NCBI RefSeq assembly: GCF_006539725.1
Contig: NZ_BJNO01000004.1
Location: 1-64,000, forward strand
DNA: 64,000 nucleotides
Origin: Klebsiella terrigena
GTDB taxonomy: Bacteria > Pseudomonadota > Gammaproteobacteria > Enterobacterales > Enterobacteriaceae
Direction: 5' to 3'
This document shows positions 19,099 through 27,446 of the stretch, in pieces. Under the pieces are notes generated by a model, which was given only the letters and a program-made list of their open reading frames with translations, made no database searches and was not told the DNA's origin. How positions within the stretch are numbered: position 1 is the first letter of the stretch; every line of letters starts with the position of its first letter. The translations under genes were made by a program, and so were the position numbers.

Positions 19099-20034
19099 TT
19101 AGCCCAGCGTCCGGGCCAGCGCCGCGATCGCCGGCGCATCGAAACCGTGGTGCTGACGAAGCCAGCCGCGGTCCGCCGCCGCCGCGTACTCGCCGTCAGG
19201 GATCCCCAGGCGCTTCAGGGGGATACCGGCACCGCCTTCGGCCAGCACTTCGGCAACCAGGCTACCAAGTCCGCCATTGACGTTGTGCTCTTCAACCGTG
19301 ATAACCGCGCGGCAGCCCTGCAGCGCCGCCAGCAGCGCCTGAGTGTCGCAAGGGCGGATTGACGGAACGCTCACCACCTTCGCCTCAATGCCCTGCTCGG
19401 CCAGCAGCTCCGCAGCGTCAACGATTTCATGTACCGTCGAACCCGTCGCAACCAGCGCAATATCCCGGCCTTCGCGCAGGGTAATCACCGCCCCAGGCAC
19501 AAAGCGGTAGTTCTCATCGTGCAGCTCCGGCAGCGCCTTGCCGTCCAGGCGGATATAGACCGGCCCCTGATACTGGATGGCGTAGTCGATTATCTGCCGG
19601 CACTCGCGCGGCGTAGAGGGGGCAAAGATCTGGATGTTGCCGAACCCGCGCATCACGGCAAGGTCGTCAATCGAGTGATGGGTGCTCGCCAGCGGGCCGT
19701 AGCTGGCTCCGGCGTTGAGGCCAAACAGCTTAACGTTGGTGTTGTTGTAGCAGACGTCGACTTTAATCTGCTCATTGGCGCGCGAAATCAGGAAGGGCGC
19801 GGCGTTACAGGTCACCGCTACTTTCCCCCCCAGCGCCAGCCCTGCCGCCATGCCGACCATGCTTTGCTCGGCAATCCCGACGTTAACCAGACGGCCGGGG
19901 AATTGTTTAATAAAGGGCGCAATTTTCGCCGTCGAGGTGGAATCAGCAACGACCGGCACCAGATCGACGCCGCTTTCTACCGCGTCAATAAACGCCTGCA
20001 CCATTACGCTCGCCAGGTGTTCTGCATTACTCAT
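19099..20034 (-). CDS. split transketolase, C-terminal subunit
   Basis: The pyrimidine-binding and C-terminal domains of a transketolase on a separate 311-residue chain. The conserved Glu that activates thiamine diphosphate is in NVGIAEQSMVGMAAGLALGG (about residue 76). The C-terminal domain contains RPCDTQALLAAL and VEEHNVNGGLGSLVAEVLAE. It overlaps the N-terminal subunit gene by eight bases, so the chains are made together. Split transketolases of this kind include AptAB, the apulose-4-phosphate transketolase. The linked kinase, ABC importer and dehydrogenases suggest a dedicated catabolic role and not the housekeeping pentose-phosphate role. The substrate is not known. Confidence 0.85.
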   Translation of the reverse strand: MSNAEHLASVMVQAFIDAVESGVDLVPVVADSTSTAKIAPFIKQFPGRLVNVGIAEQSMVGMAAGLALGGKVAVTCNAAPFLISRANEQIKVDVCYNNTNVKLFGLNAGASYGPLASTHHSIDDLAVMRGFGNIQIFAPSTPRECRQIIDYAIQYQGPVYIRLDGKALPELHDENYRFVPGAVITLREGRDIALVATGSTVHEIVDAAELLAEQGIEAKVVSVPSIRPCDTQALLAALQGCRAVITVEEHNVNGGLGSLVAEVLAEGGAGIPLKRLGIPDGEYAAAADRGWLRQHHGFDAPAIAALARTLG

Positions 20035-20857
20035 CTTTCAGTTCCTCCAGTGCCAGTTCAATCTCGTCGCCTTTCGGTACCCGGTGGTGCCATTCCGGGC
20101 GCCCCTGGATAAAGGAAATACCGGCACCTTTGGTGGTGTTGGCAATAATGACGTTAGGTTTACCCGCCTGCTGCAGCCCTTCCAGAGCGGCCACCACTGA
20201 GGCCATATCGTTTCCCTGACACTCGGTCACGGTCATGCCAAACGCTTTCCACTTTTCAGCAAGCGGGTCGGTATTCATAATCTCGCGGGTCGGCCCGGCG
20301 AGCTGCAGGTTGTTTTTATCGTTGATAATAATCAGGTTATCGAGCTCGTAGTGCGCCGCAGCCAGCGCCGCCTCCCAGTTGCTGCCTTCGGCCAGCTCGC
20401 CATCGCCGGTAATTAAAAAGATGCGGCGGCGGCTGTTGCTCTTTTTCGCCGCCAGCGCCAGCCCCACCGCAACCGGCAAACCGTGGCCCAGCGCGCCGGT
20501 ATTCAGCTCGATGCCGGGGGTTTTTTGGCGAACCGGGTGGCCGGGAAGATGCGAGTTCGCGTGCTGATAGGTCGCCAGCCACTCGACCGGGAAAAAGCCG
20601 GCTTCAGCCAGCACGCAGTAGTAGCACCCCACCGCGTGGCCTTTAGACTGGATGTAAATATCCCGCTCGGGGTCGGCAATCTGCTCCGGGGAGACGTTCA
20701 GCTCGCGGAAATAGAGCGCGGTCAGGAGCTCTACCTGCGACAGGTCGGCGCCGGTATGCCCTCCGGCCGGGCTGTTGGCATTCAATCTGATAATGTGGCG
20801 GCGCACCGCGCGAGCTTGACGCTCAAGTGCCTGGACATCGTAGCTATAGGGATTCAT
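20027..20857 (-). CDS. split transketolase, N-terminal (thiamine diphosphate) subunit
   Basis: The diphosphate-binding half of a split transketolase, 276 residues. SPAGGHTGADLSQVELLTAL and QSKGHAVGCYY give the conserved histidines, GALGHGLPVAVGLALA follows, and the thiamine diphosphate/Mg motif is GDGELAEGSNWEAAL ending in INDKNN. It is the first gene of a two-gene leftward operon, divergent from the SorC-family regulator across a 460-base control region. A minus-strand promoter is visible there (-35 TTGAAT 21069-21074, -10 TATATA 21046-21051, spacer 17) overlapping the shared palindrome. Confidence 0.85.
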   Translation of the reverse strand: MNPYSYDVQALERQARAVRRHIIRLNANSPAGGHTGADLSQVELLTALYFRELNVSPEQIADPERDIYIQSKGHAVGCYYCVLAEAGFFPVEWLATYQHANSHLPGHPVRQKTPGIELNTGALGHGLPVAVGLALAAKKSNSRRRIFLITGDGELAEGSNWEAALAAAHYELDNLIIINDKNNLQLAGPTREIMNTDPLAEKWKAFGMTVTECQGNDMASVVAALEGLQQAGKPNVIIANTTKGAGISFIQGRPEWHHRVPKGDEIELALEELKDE

Positions 20858-21029
20858 TTAATACCTCTGAATTTAATTTCAACTTGGAATATTTATTCCG
20901 TCAGGGACTAAAAAAACCAGACATCCCCAGGCAGCGCATCATCAGGCTTCCGCCGCTGCATCATACTCAGGAACATTCTGCCTCCTTAACTATCAGGCCT
21001 GTCTGTGCCTGGATAAGTTTTCAGTTGAC

Positions 21030-21074
21030 TTGACATCACCATGAATATATATTCAATAATGATTCTTTATTCAA
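21030..21074. promoter_or_regulatory. divergent promoters overlapping the palindromic operator GAATATATATTC
   Basis: The palindrome at 21043-21054 is repeated exactly at 22503-22514 in front of the kinase gene. On the minus strand it covers the -10 (TATATA, 21046-21051) of a promoter with a -35 TTGAAT at 21069-21074 and a 17-base spacer. On the plus strand it lies just after a TTGACA (21030-21035) with a possible -10 AATAAT at 21055-21060. Occupation would block both directions. The rest of 20858-21320 is AT-rich and shows no gene. Confidence 0.6.
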
Positions 21075-21320
21075 TTATGCCGTGACTGTTTTGTTTTTGT
21101 CCACAGCTGATTTTGAGGATTGATAAAAGTTAGAGTTTCATCACACTTAGTTCTCTTTCTTTTTCACGTATGATAAAAGCCTCTATACCCTGAATTATTC
21201 GCCCTGCGGTCTGCTCAGGCAGAGGGCCGGCGCGGTTAACGCGCAGCGCCAACAGACATGCGGTTTTGGCATGACGGGTATAACATAATGGATATACGTT
21301 AATGATTTTCGGGGATATAT

Positions 21321-22271
21321 ATGGCTAAGCAGGATGAACAAAGGCTGTTAGTTAAGATTGCCACGCTTTACTATCTTGAAGGACGAAAGCAGTCCGACAT
21401 TGCACAACTTCTTTCGCTCTCCCAGTCATTTGTCTCCCGCGCCATCACCCGCTGCCAGAAAGAAGGGGTGGTAAAAATTAGCGTCGTTCAGCCCTCGAAT
21501 ATTTTTCTTAACCTCGAAAAAGGCATCGAAGATCGCTACGGAATTAAGCAGGCTATCGTCGTCGATACCGAAGAGGATGCCAGCGATCACACCCTCAAGC
21601 GCGCGATTGGATCCGCTGCGGCCCACTATCTGGAAACCCGCCTGCGGCCAAAAGATCTGATCGGCGTCTCCTCATGGAGTTCGACCATCAGGGCGATGGT
21701 CGATGAGGTCCACGCGCAGAACTTAAAGGCCAGCGGAGTCATCCAGCTGCTCGGCGGCGTCGGACCGAACGGCAACGTCCAGGCCACTATTCTGACCCAG
21801 ACCCTCGCCCAGCATCTTAACTGTCAGGCCTGGCTGCTTCCTTCGCAGAGCATTGAGGGCTCGATGGCGGAGAAAAACCGCCTTATCGCCAGCCAGGACG
21901 TCGCCGACGTGGTTTCACGCTTCGATGAGGTTGATATTGCCATCGTCGGGATCGGTATTCTCGAACCCTCACAGCTGCTGAAAACGTCCGGTAACTACTA
22001 CCACGAAGATATGCTGCAGGTGCTGGCCGAGCGCGGCGCGGTGGGGGATATCTGCCTGCACTACTACGACAAAAAGGGCCGGGCCGTGTTAAGCGATGAT
22101 GAAGATCCTGTTATCGGCATGGCGCTGGAAAAAGTAAAAAAATGCCCCAACGTCGTGGCGCTGGCCGGCGGTAGCGATAAGGTTGCGGCGATCAAAGGCG
22201 CCCTCTCCGGCGGTTATATCGACGTTTTAATCACCGATTACCCGACCGCGAGGCTGCTGGTTACCGGCTAA
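21321..22271 (+). CDS. SorC/DeoR-type sugar-responsive regulator
   Basis: A 316-residue SorC-family regulator. The N-terminal helix-turn-helix (about 10-50: IATLYYLEGRKQSDIAQLLSLS, SFVSRAITRCQKEG) is followed by a phosphosugar-isomerase-like effector domain (GVSSWSSTIRAMVDEV; LLGGVGPNGN; ALAGGSDKVAAIKGAL). LsrR, SorC and the erythritol regulator EryD share this layout and respond to a phosphorylated sugar. It lies between the split transketolase genes and the kinase-transporter operon. The same palindrome in both flanking control regions makes it the obvious candidate to bind them. Confidence 0.88.
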   Translation: MAKQDEQRLLVKIATLYYLEGRKQSDIAQLLSLSQSFVSRAITRCQKEGVVKISVVQPSNIFLNLEKGIEDRYGIKQAIVVDTEEDASDHTLKRAIGSAAAHYLETRLRPKDLIGVSSWSSTIRAMVDEVHAQNLKASGVIQLLGGVGPNGNVQATILTQTLAQHLNCQAWLLPSQSIEGSMAEKNRLIASQDVADVVSRFDEVDIAIVGIGILEPSQLLKTSGNYYHEDMLQVLAERGAVGDICLHYYDKKGRAVLSDDEDPVIGMALEKVKKCPNVVALAGGSDKVAAIKGALSGGYIDVLITDYPTARLLVTG

Positions 22272-22419
22272 TTTTCCATCAGATATCTTTTTTGCATGCC
22301 TTTGCGCCCCCCTTTCAGATGCCGAGGCGTGCGAAATAAACAGTTATATTTCAATATCCTGATCAAATATCTCCGCGCTTATCTCCTCTGCTCTCCAGGC
22401 ATTTATCCATTCAGATAAG

Positions 22420-22435
22420 TGTGATTGCCAGCACA
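22420..22435. promoter_or_regulatory. CRP-cAMP site upstream of the kinase operon
   Basis: TGTGA (22420-22424), six bases, then GCACA (22431-22435) match the CRP consensus at nine of ten core positions, with AT-rich flanks. It lies about 200 bases upstream of the kinase gene and about 60 bases before a plausible -10 TATTAA (22481-22486), a class I spacing. Catabolite control would suit a sugar-use operon. Confidence 0.6.
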
Positions 22436-22502
22436 ATTGATAACTTTCCCTCTAGCCCCGGGGAAAGTTTCTGGCTAAGGTATTAAATAAATAATCACTA
22501 TC

Positions 22503-22514
22503 GAATATATATTC
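22503..22514. promoter_or_regulatory. second copy of the GAATATATATTC operator
   Basis: The 12 bases are identical to 21043-21054, and the flanks are also alike: an ATCAC block lies a few bases before each copy and GAT follows. It sits about 115 bases before the kinase start, downstream of the likely promoter, a position suited to repression by the SorC-family regulator. No gene is seen in the rest of 22272-22630. Confidence 0.6.
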
Positions 22515-22630
22515 AGTGATTACAAAAGTGATAACGAAATGTCACATCATGGCCTGCTAAGTCGCAACGCGATAGCGAGGAATGTTCGCCCCTCAGCGCC
22601 AGGACGCAGTGTGACTCAGGAGACTATCTA

Positions 22631-24151
22631 ATGCCGGCAACACAGCAAGAGTTCATTATTGCGCTCGACGAGGGGACGACCAACGCCAAAGCGGTCGTGC
22701 TCGACGGCCGCGGCAACGTTATTGTCAAGTTTTCACAGCCCCTGGCGATTCAAACCCCGCGCGATGGCTGGGTAGAGCAATCCGGCGAGACGCTGATCGA
22801 GGCCTCCCTTGCGGTGATTGCCAAAGCGGTTGAGCACGTTGGCGCGGATAACGTGGCCGCACTCGCCATCAGCAACCAGCGGGAAACCGCCATCGGCTGG
22901 TATCGCCACAGCGGAAAGCCGGTGAACGCCGCCATCACCTGGCAATGCACCCGCAGCGCCGCGTTTTGCGACGAGCTGCGCCATGCGGGCAAAGAGCAGC
23001 AGATCAAAGCCATCACCGGGCTGCCGATTGCGCCCCTGTTTTCCGCCTCCAAAATGCGCTGGCTGCTGGAGTCCATTCCCGAAGGTCAGCTTCTCGCCGA
23101 ACGCGGCGAGATCTGCCTCGGCACCATCGATAGCTGGCTGCTGTGGAACTTAACCCACGGCGACGCCTTCTGCTGCGACTACTCCAACGCCGCGCGCACC
23201 CAGCTGCTCAATCTGCAGAGCGGGCAGTGGGACGACGACATGCTGGCGCTGTTCCAGATCCCCCGCGCCGCGCTGGCGGAGATTAAGCCTTCCAGCGGGC
23301 TGTTTGGCTACACCCGCGGGCTCGCGGCGATACCTGACGGCATTCCGATCATGGCGATGGTCGGCGACTCCCACGCCGCGCTTTTTGGCCACGCGCTGGG
23401 GGAACTCGGGTGCGTGAAGGCCACCTACGGCACCGGTTCGTCGGTGATGGCGCCGGTTAAATCAGCCCAGTGCGACATTGACGCGCTGGCCACCACCATT
23501 GCCTGGCACGACGGCGAGCGCATCACCTACGGGCTGGAAGGCAATATTCCCCACACCGGCGATGCCGTGGCGTGGATGGCCGACAGCACCGGCCTGAGCG
23601 AGCTCTCCGCCGACGAGCTGGCCCACGAGCTGAACACCCTGCCCGCTTCGGTTGCGTCGACGATGGGAGTCTATTTTGTGCCGGCGCTGACCGGGCTTGG
23701 CGCGCCGTGGTGGGACGATAGCGCCCGCGGCGTGATTTGCGGGCTGAGCCGCGGCGTTAAACGCGCGCACCTGATCCGCGCCGCGCTGGAATCCATCACC
23801 TACCAAATTGCCGATGTGGTTGTCGCCATGCGCCAGCACGATGATTTCAGCCTCTCGGCGCTGATGGTCGACGGCGGACCGACCAAAAACGACTGGCTCA
23901 TGCAGTACCAGGCCGATCTGCTGGGCTGCCCGGTGATGCGCAGCGACGTGCCGGAGCTCTCGGCCATTGGCGCTGCCCTGCTTGCCCGCAAGGCGCTCAA
24001 TCCCGATGAACCGGTCGATTTGACGGCCTTTTTAACCGCACACGGTGAATTTAGCCCCGACATGGCCCGCCACCAGCGCCTGCAGGCAAGATGGCAGGAG
24101 TGGCGCCATGCGGTGGACAGAACATTATGGAAACCGGCTACGTCCGCCTGA
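22631..24151 (+). CDS. FGGY-family kinase, glycerol-kinase-like with altered pocket
   Basis: A 506-residue FGGY carbohydrate kinase closest in motifs to glycerol kinase: ALDEGTTNAKAVV (ATP phosphate loop), SNQRET, GTIDSWLLWNLT, SNAARTQLLNL, GTGSSVM and a C-terminal GAALLARKAL. Compared with E. coli GlpK as I remember it, R84, E85, W104 and catalytic D246 are kept. Tyr135 becomes L136, Gln246 becomes S247 and Phe270 becomes S271. That opens the pocket and suggests a substrate larger than glycerol, such as a tetrulose, pentulose or branched ketose. AGGAG lies eight bases before the ATG. It is the first gene of the rightward operon. Confidence 0.85.
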   Translation: MPATQQEFIIALDEGTTNAKAVVLDGRGNVIVKFSQPLAIQTPRDGWVEQSGETLIEASLAVIAKAVEHVGADNVAALAISNQRETAIGWYRHSGKPVNAAITWQCTRSAAFCDELRHAGKEQQIKAITGLPIAPLFSASKMRWLLESIPEGQLLAERGEICLGTIDSWLLWNLTHGDAFCCDYSNAARTQLLNLQSGQWDDDMLALFQIPRAALAEIKPSSGLFGYTRGLAAIPDGIPIMAMVGDSHAALFGHALGELGCVKATYGTGSSVMAPVKSAQCDIDALATTIAWHDGERITYGLEGNIPHTGDAVAWMADSTGLSELSADELAHELNTLPASVASTMGVYFVPALTGLGAPWWDDSARGVICGLSRGVKRAHLIRAALESITYQIADVVVAMRQHDDFSLSALMVDGGPTKNDWLMQYQADLLGCPVMRSDVPELSAIGAALLARKALNPDEPVDLTAFLTAHGEFSPDMARHQRLQARWQEWRHAVDRTLWKPATSA

Positions 24152-24283
24152 CGCCCACCAGGGAATCCGCGGGTGACGAACCTTAATCACTAACAGAAGG
24201 AGAATTCCGGCCCATACAACCGCCATTCCGGTCTTACGTTGTTTCACCGTACCCGACAATAACAACACAGAGAGAACATTGTC

Positions 24284-25219
24284 ATGAAATTACGTTTAAC
24301 GCTTTTAACTGCTGCAACCCTGACCGCGTTTTCTTTTACTGCTCAGGCAGTAGAAAAAGGCACCATCATGATCATGGTTAACTCGCTGGATAACCCGTAT
24401 TACGCTTCTGAAGCCAAAGGGGCCAGCGAGAAAGCAAAAGAACTCGGATATAAAACAACCATTCTGTCTCATGGCGAAGATGTAAAAAAACAAAACGAAC
24501 TGATTGATACCGCCATCGGTAAAAAAGTTCAGGGCATTATTCTGGATAACGCCGACTCCACCGCCAGCGTCGCGGCGATTGAAAAAGCGAAAAAAGCGGG
24601 TATTCCGATCGTATTAATTAACCGCGAAATTCCTGTCGACGACGTGGCCCTTGAACAGATTACGCATAATAACTTCCAGGCCGGTTCGGAAGTCGCTAAC
24701 GTTTTTGTCGAGAAAATGGCGGAAAAAGGTAAATACGCCGAACTGACCTGCAACCTTGCGGATAATAACTGCGTCACGCGCTCTAAATCATTCCACCAGG
24801 TTATTGACCAGTATCCGGATATGGTCAGCGTCGCCAAACAGGATGCTAAAGGTACGCTCATTGACGGCAAGCGCATTATGGACAGCATTCTGCAGGCCCA
24901 TCCTGATGTCAAAGGCGTGATCTGCGGCAACGGTCCGGTGGCCCTTGGCGCTATCGCCGCCCTGAAGGCGGCCAACCGGACTGACGTCGTGGTGGTCGGC
25001 ATCGACGGCAGCAACGACGAACGCGATGCGGTCAAGGCTGACACGCTGCAGGCAACCGTGATGCTGCAGGCCCAGGCTATTGCGGCGCAGGGCGTTACCG
25101 ACCTCGATAACTACCTGCAAAAAGGCGTCAAGCCCGTCAAGCAGCGCGTCATGTTCCGCGGCATTCTGATAACCAAAGATAACGCAGATAAAGTTCAGGA
25201 CTTCAACATCAAATCCTGA
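24284..25219 (+). CDS. ribose-type periplasmic sugar-binding protein
   Basis: A 311-residue solute-binding protein of the RbsB-like family (Peripla_BP_4). The signal peptide (MKLRLTLLTAATLTAFSFTAQA) is followed by a mature start at about VEKGTIMIMVNSLDNPYY. Ligand-contact blocks typical of the family are present: NADSTASVAAIEKAKKAGIPIVLINRE, and VVVGIDGSNDERDAV in the second lobe. A pair of cysteines (ELTCNLADNNCV) may form a disulfide. It lies 132 bases after the kinase and delivers the sugar to the ABC importer encoded downstream. A very stable hairpin follows the gene. Confidence 0.88.
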   Translation: MKLRLTLLTAATLTAFSFTAQAVEKGTIMIMVNSLDNPYYASEAKGASEKAKELGYKTTILSHGEDVKKQNELIDTAIGKKVQGIILDNADSTASVAAIEKAKKAGIPIVLINREIPVDDVALEQITHNNFQAGSEVANVFVEKMAEKGKYAELTCNLADNNCVTRSKSFHQVIDQYPDMVSVAKQDAKGTLIDGKRIMDSILQAHPDVKGVICGNGPVALGAIAALKAANRTDVVVVGIDGSNDERDAVKADTLQATVMLQAQAIAAQGVTDLDNYLQKGVKPVKQRVMFRGILITKDNADKVQDFNIKS

Positions 25220-25231
25220 GTTCGGGTTGTT

Positions 25232-25249
25232 GCGCCCCTTCGGGGGCGC
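25232..25249 (+). repeat. UUCG-tetraloop hairpin after the binding-protein gene
   Basis: GCGCCCC (25232-25238) and GGGGCGC (25243-25249) form a seven-pair stem closed by a C(UUCG)G tetraloop, one of the most stable RNA loops. It sits in the 43 bases between the binding-protein stop and the next gene. This is typical of 3'-end protection that gives more binding protein than membrane subunits. Confidence 0.7.
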
Positions 25250-25262
25250 GTAGGAGAGTGAT

Positions 25263-25883
25263 ATGTACAAAAAAACCTGGCTGGCACTGGCCGTTCTTGC
25301 TCTCGGGGGCTGTCGTATCGTCTCCCAGCAGGAGCTGGCCGATCTTAAATCCCCGCCCAATCCGCACATGGCAAATATCGATCAAACCTGGCAGAACAAC
25401 ATCGTGCCGCAGGTTGTGGCGCAGGCCCGTCCGGTCAGCGAACTGATGGCCGCCCTGCGCGCCGCTAAAGATTTCGACAGCGCCTGTCAGGCTCTGGGCT
25501 ACCGCTCTCAGGAGGAAAACCCGTGCATTTTTTACGTCACGGTAGCGGGTAAAATCGACAAGATCGACGCCACCTCCCGCAGCGGCAAAATGACGGTTGC
25601 AGATAGCGCCGGCGGCCCGGTAGTGGTGCAGATTGGTCCGACGCTTCGCGGCACCCAGCTGCGCGATGGCTATAAAGGCACCAGCTATCAGGATTTTAAT
25701 GACCAGGTGCTGTTTGGTGAATACGGCCGGGCCATTAATGAACAGGCGCTGAAAATGATCCAGGCCGCGCAGGTAAAAAGCGGCGAAACGATCCAGGTAT
25801 ATGGCGTCTTCTCTGCCTGGGATATTCCGCAAACGATTCCCGACATTACGCCAGCCAAAATCGTACGCTCCGGAGGACAATAA
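25263..25883 (+). CDS. DUF2291 family lipoprotein of the sugar ABC system
   Basis: A 206-residue lipoprotein. MYKKTWLALAVLALGGC ends in a lipobox with Cys at residue 17, so the protein should be membrane-anchored and periplasmic. The rest fits the DUF2291 family, whose genes commonly sit beside ribose-type importers. No biochemical role is established for the family as far as I know. It lies between the binding protein and the ATPase, one base before the ATPase gene, so it is probably an accessory part of uptake. Confidence 0.8.
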   Translation: MYKKTWLALAVLALGGCRIVSQQELADLKSPPNPHMANIDQTWQNNIVPQVVAQARPVSELMAALRAAKDFDSACQALGYRSQEENPCIFYVTVAGKIDKIDATSRSGKMTVADSAGGPVVVQIGPTLRGTQLRDGYKGTSYQDFNDQVLFGEYGRAINEQALKMIQAAQVKSGETIQVYGVFSAWDIPQTIPDITPAKIVRSGGQ

Positions 25884-25884
25884 G

Positions 25885-27429
25885 ATGCCGTCGCAACCCA
25901 TCGTCGCTCCTCAACCAGTCGAATCTGAAGTTATTATCGAAACGCGCGAGCTGTCCCGCGTTTATCCGGGGGTTATCGCCTTAGATAACGTTAATTACCG
26001 GGTATATCGAAATAAAGTAAACGTTCTGATCGGAGAAAATGGTGCGGGTAAATCCACCATGATGAAAATGCTTGCCGGTGTCGAAACGCCCTCCTCCGGA
26101 CAGATTATTCTCGACGGTGCCGAAGTTTCATTAAGCTCAACTCACCAGGCCGAACGTCAGGGAATTAGCATTATTTTCCAGGAGCTTAATTTATTCCCCA
26201 ATATGAACGTCATGGATAATATTTTCATGGCTAACGAATTTTTCCAGAAAGGCCGAATTAACGAAAAATATCAGTACGAACTGGCGAAATCACTGCTGGA
26301 AAGGCTCGAGCTTGATGTCGACCCCTACACCCCGCTGGGCGAGCTGGGGATCGGCCATCAGCAGCTGGTGGAAATCGCCCGCGCGCTGTCAAAGGATACC
26401 CGGGTGCTGATTATGGATGAGCCCACTTCTGCGCTCAGCCAGTCGGAAGTTAAGGTCCTGTTTAACGTTATTGAGCAGCTAAAACGACGCGGCGTCACCA
26501 TTATTTATATCTCCCATCGCCTGGAAGAGCTGATGGAGATTGGCGACCACATCACTATTTTCCGCGACGGTCGCTTTATCAGCGAACGCACCGTCAGCGA
26601 CGCCAGCATTCCCTGGATCATTGAGCAGATGGTTGGGGATAAGAAAAAGCACTTCGACTATCAGCCGGCGCCGCAGGGCGAAGCGGTGCTTGCCGTCGAG
26701 GGCCTGACCGCGCTGCATCACAGCGGCGGCTACAAGCTTAACGACGTGACCTTCACGCTCAATAAAGGCGAAGTCATCGGCATCTATGGCCTGCTGGGCG
26801 CCGGGCGCACCGAGCTGTTTAAGGGGCTGATCGGCCTGATGACCTGCCAGACCGGCAGCGTCCATCTCAACGGCGAGAATATCGGCAAAGCCCACTTTCA
26901 AACCCGCTTAAAAAAGGGGCTGGCGCTGGTACCGGAAGACCGCCAGGGCGAAGGCGTGGTGCAGATGATGTCCATTCAATCCAACATGACGCTCTCTGAC
27001 TTTAGCCTGCAGGGATTTCGCCGGGCGTGGAAGTGGCTGAATCCGCATAAAGAGAGCGCCAGCGTGAAGGAGATGATCCGCCAGCTTGCCATCAAGGTCA
27101 GCGACCCCGAGCTGCCCATTACCTCCCTGAGCGGCGGCAACCAGCAGAAGGTCGTGCTGGGTAAAGCGCTGATGACGCAGCCGCAGGTGGTGTTCCTCGA
27201 TGAACCCACCCGCGGGATTGACGTCGGCGCCAAAACGGACGTCTATCACCTGATCGGCAAAATGGCGCATCAGGGGCTGGCCGTCATGTTCTCCTCTTCG
27301 GAGCTGGATGAGGTTATGGCCCTGGCCGACCGCATTCTGGTGATGGCCGATGGCCGTATTACCGCCGATTTGCCGCGCCATGCGGTTACCCGCGAAAAGC
27401 TTATCGCGGCTTCAACACCCCAAGATTAA
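25885..27429 (+). CDS. sugar ABC importer ATPase (RbsA-like, two domains)
   Basis: A 514-residue tandem ABC ATPase of the ribose/galactoside class. The first domain has Walker A GENGAGKST, signature region LGIGHQQLVEIARALS and Walker B VLIMDEPTSAL. The second has a degenerate P-loop (GLLGAGRTEL), signature LSGGNQQKVVLGKAL and Walker B VFLDEPTRGIDVG, as usual in this class. The start is ATG 25885-25887, eight bases after GGAGG; an upstream in-frame codon at 25801 lies inside the DUF2291 gene and is rejected. It energises the permease encoded next. Confidence 0.9.
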   Translation: MPSQPIVAPQPVESEVIIETRELSRVYPGVIALDNVNYRVYRNKVNVLIGENGAGKSTMMKMLAGVETPSSGQIILDGAEVSLSSTHQAERQGISIIFQELNLFPNMNVMDNIFMANEFFQKGRINEKYQYELAKSLLERLELDVDPYTPLGELGIGHQQLVEIARALSKDTRVLIMDEPTSALSQSEVKVLFNVIEQLKRRGVTIIYISHRLEELMEIGDHITIFRDGRFISERTVSDASIPWIIEQMVGDKKKHFDYQPAPQGEAVLAVEGLTALHHSGGYKLNDVTFTLNKGEVIGIYGLLGAGRTELFKGLIGLMTCQTGSVHLNGENIGKAHFQTRLKKGLALVPEDRQGEGVVQMMSIQSNMTLSDFSLQGFRRAWKWLNPHKESASVKEMIRQLAIKVSDPELPITSLSGGNQQKVVLGKALMTQPQVVFLDEPTRGIDVGAKTDVYHLIGKMAHQGLAVMFSSSELDEVMALADRILVMADGRITADLPRHAVTREKLIAASTPQD

Positions 27430-27446
27430 TCAGGCTGGAAACCATC

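Noticed and set aside
21130-21145. CRP site upstream of the SorC-family regulator
   Set aside because: The right half TCACA is present but the left half (TTAGA) matches only three of five positions. It is too weak to list.
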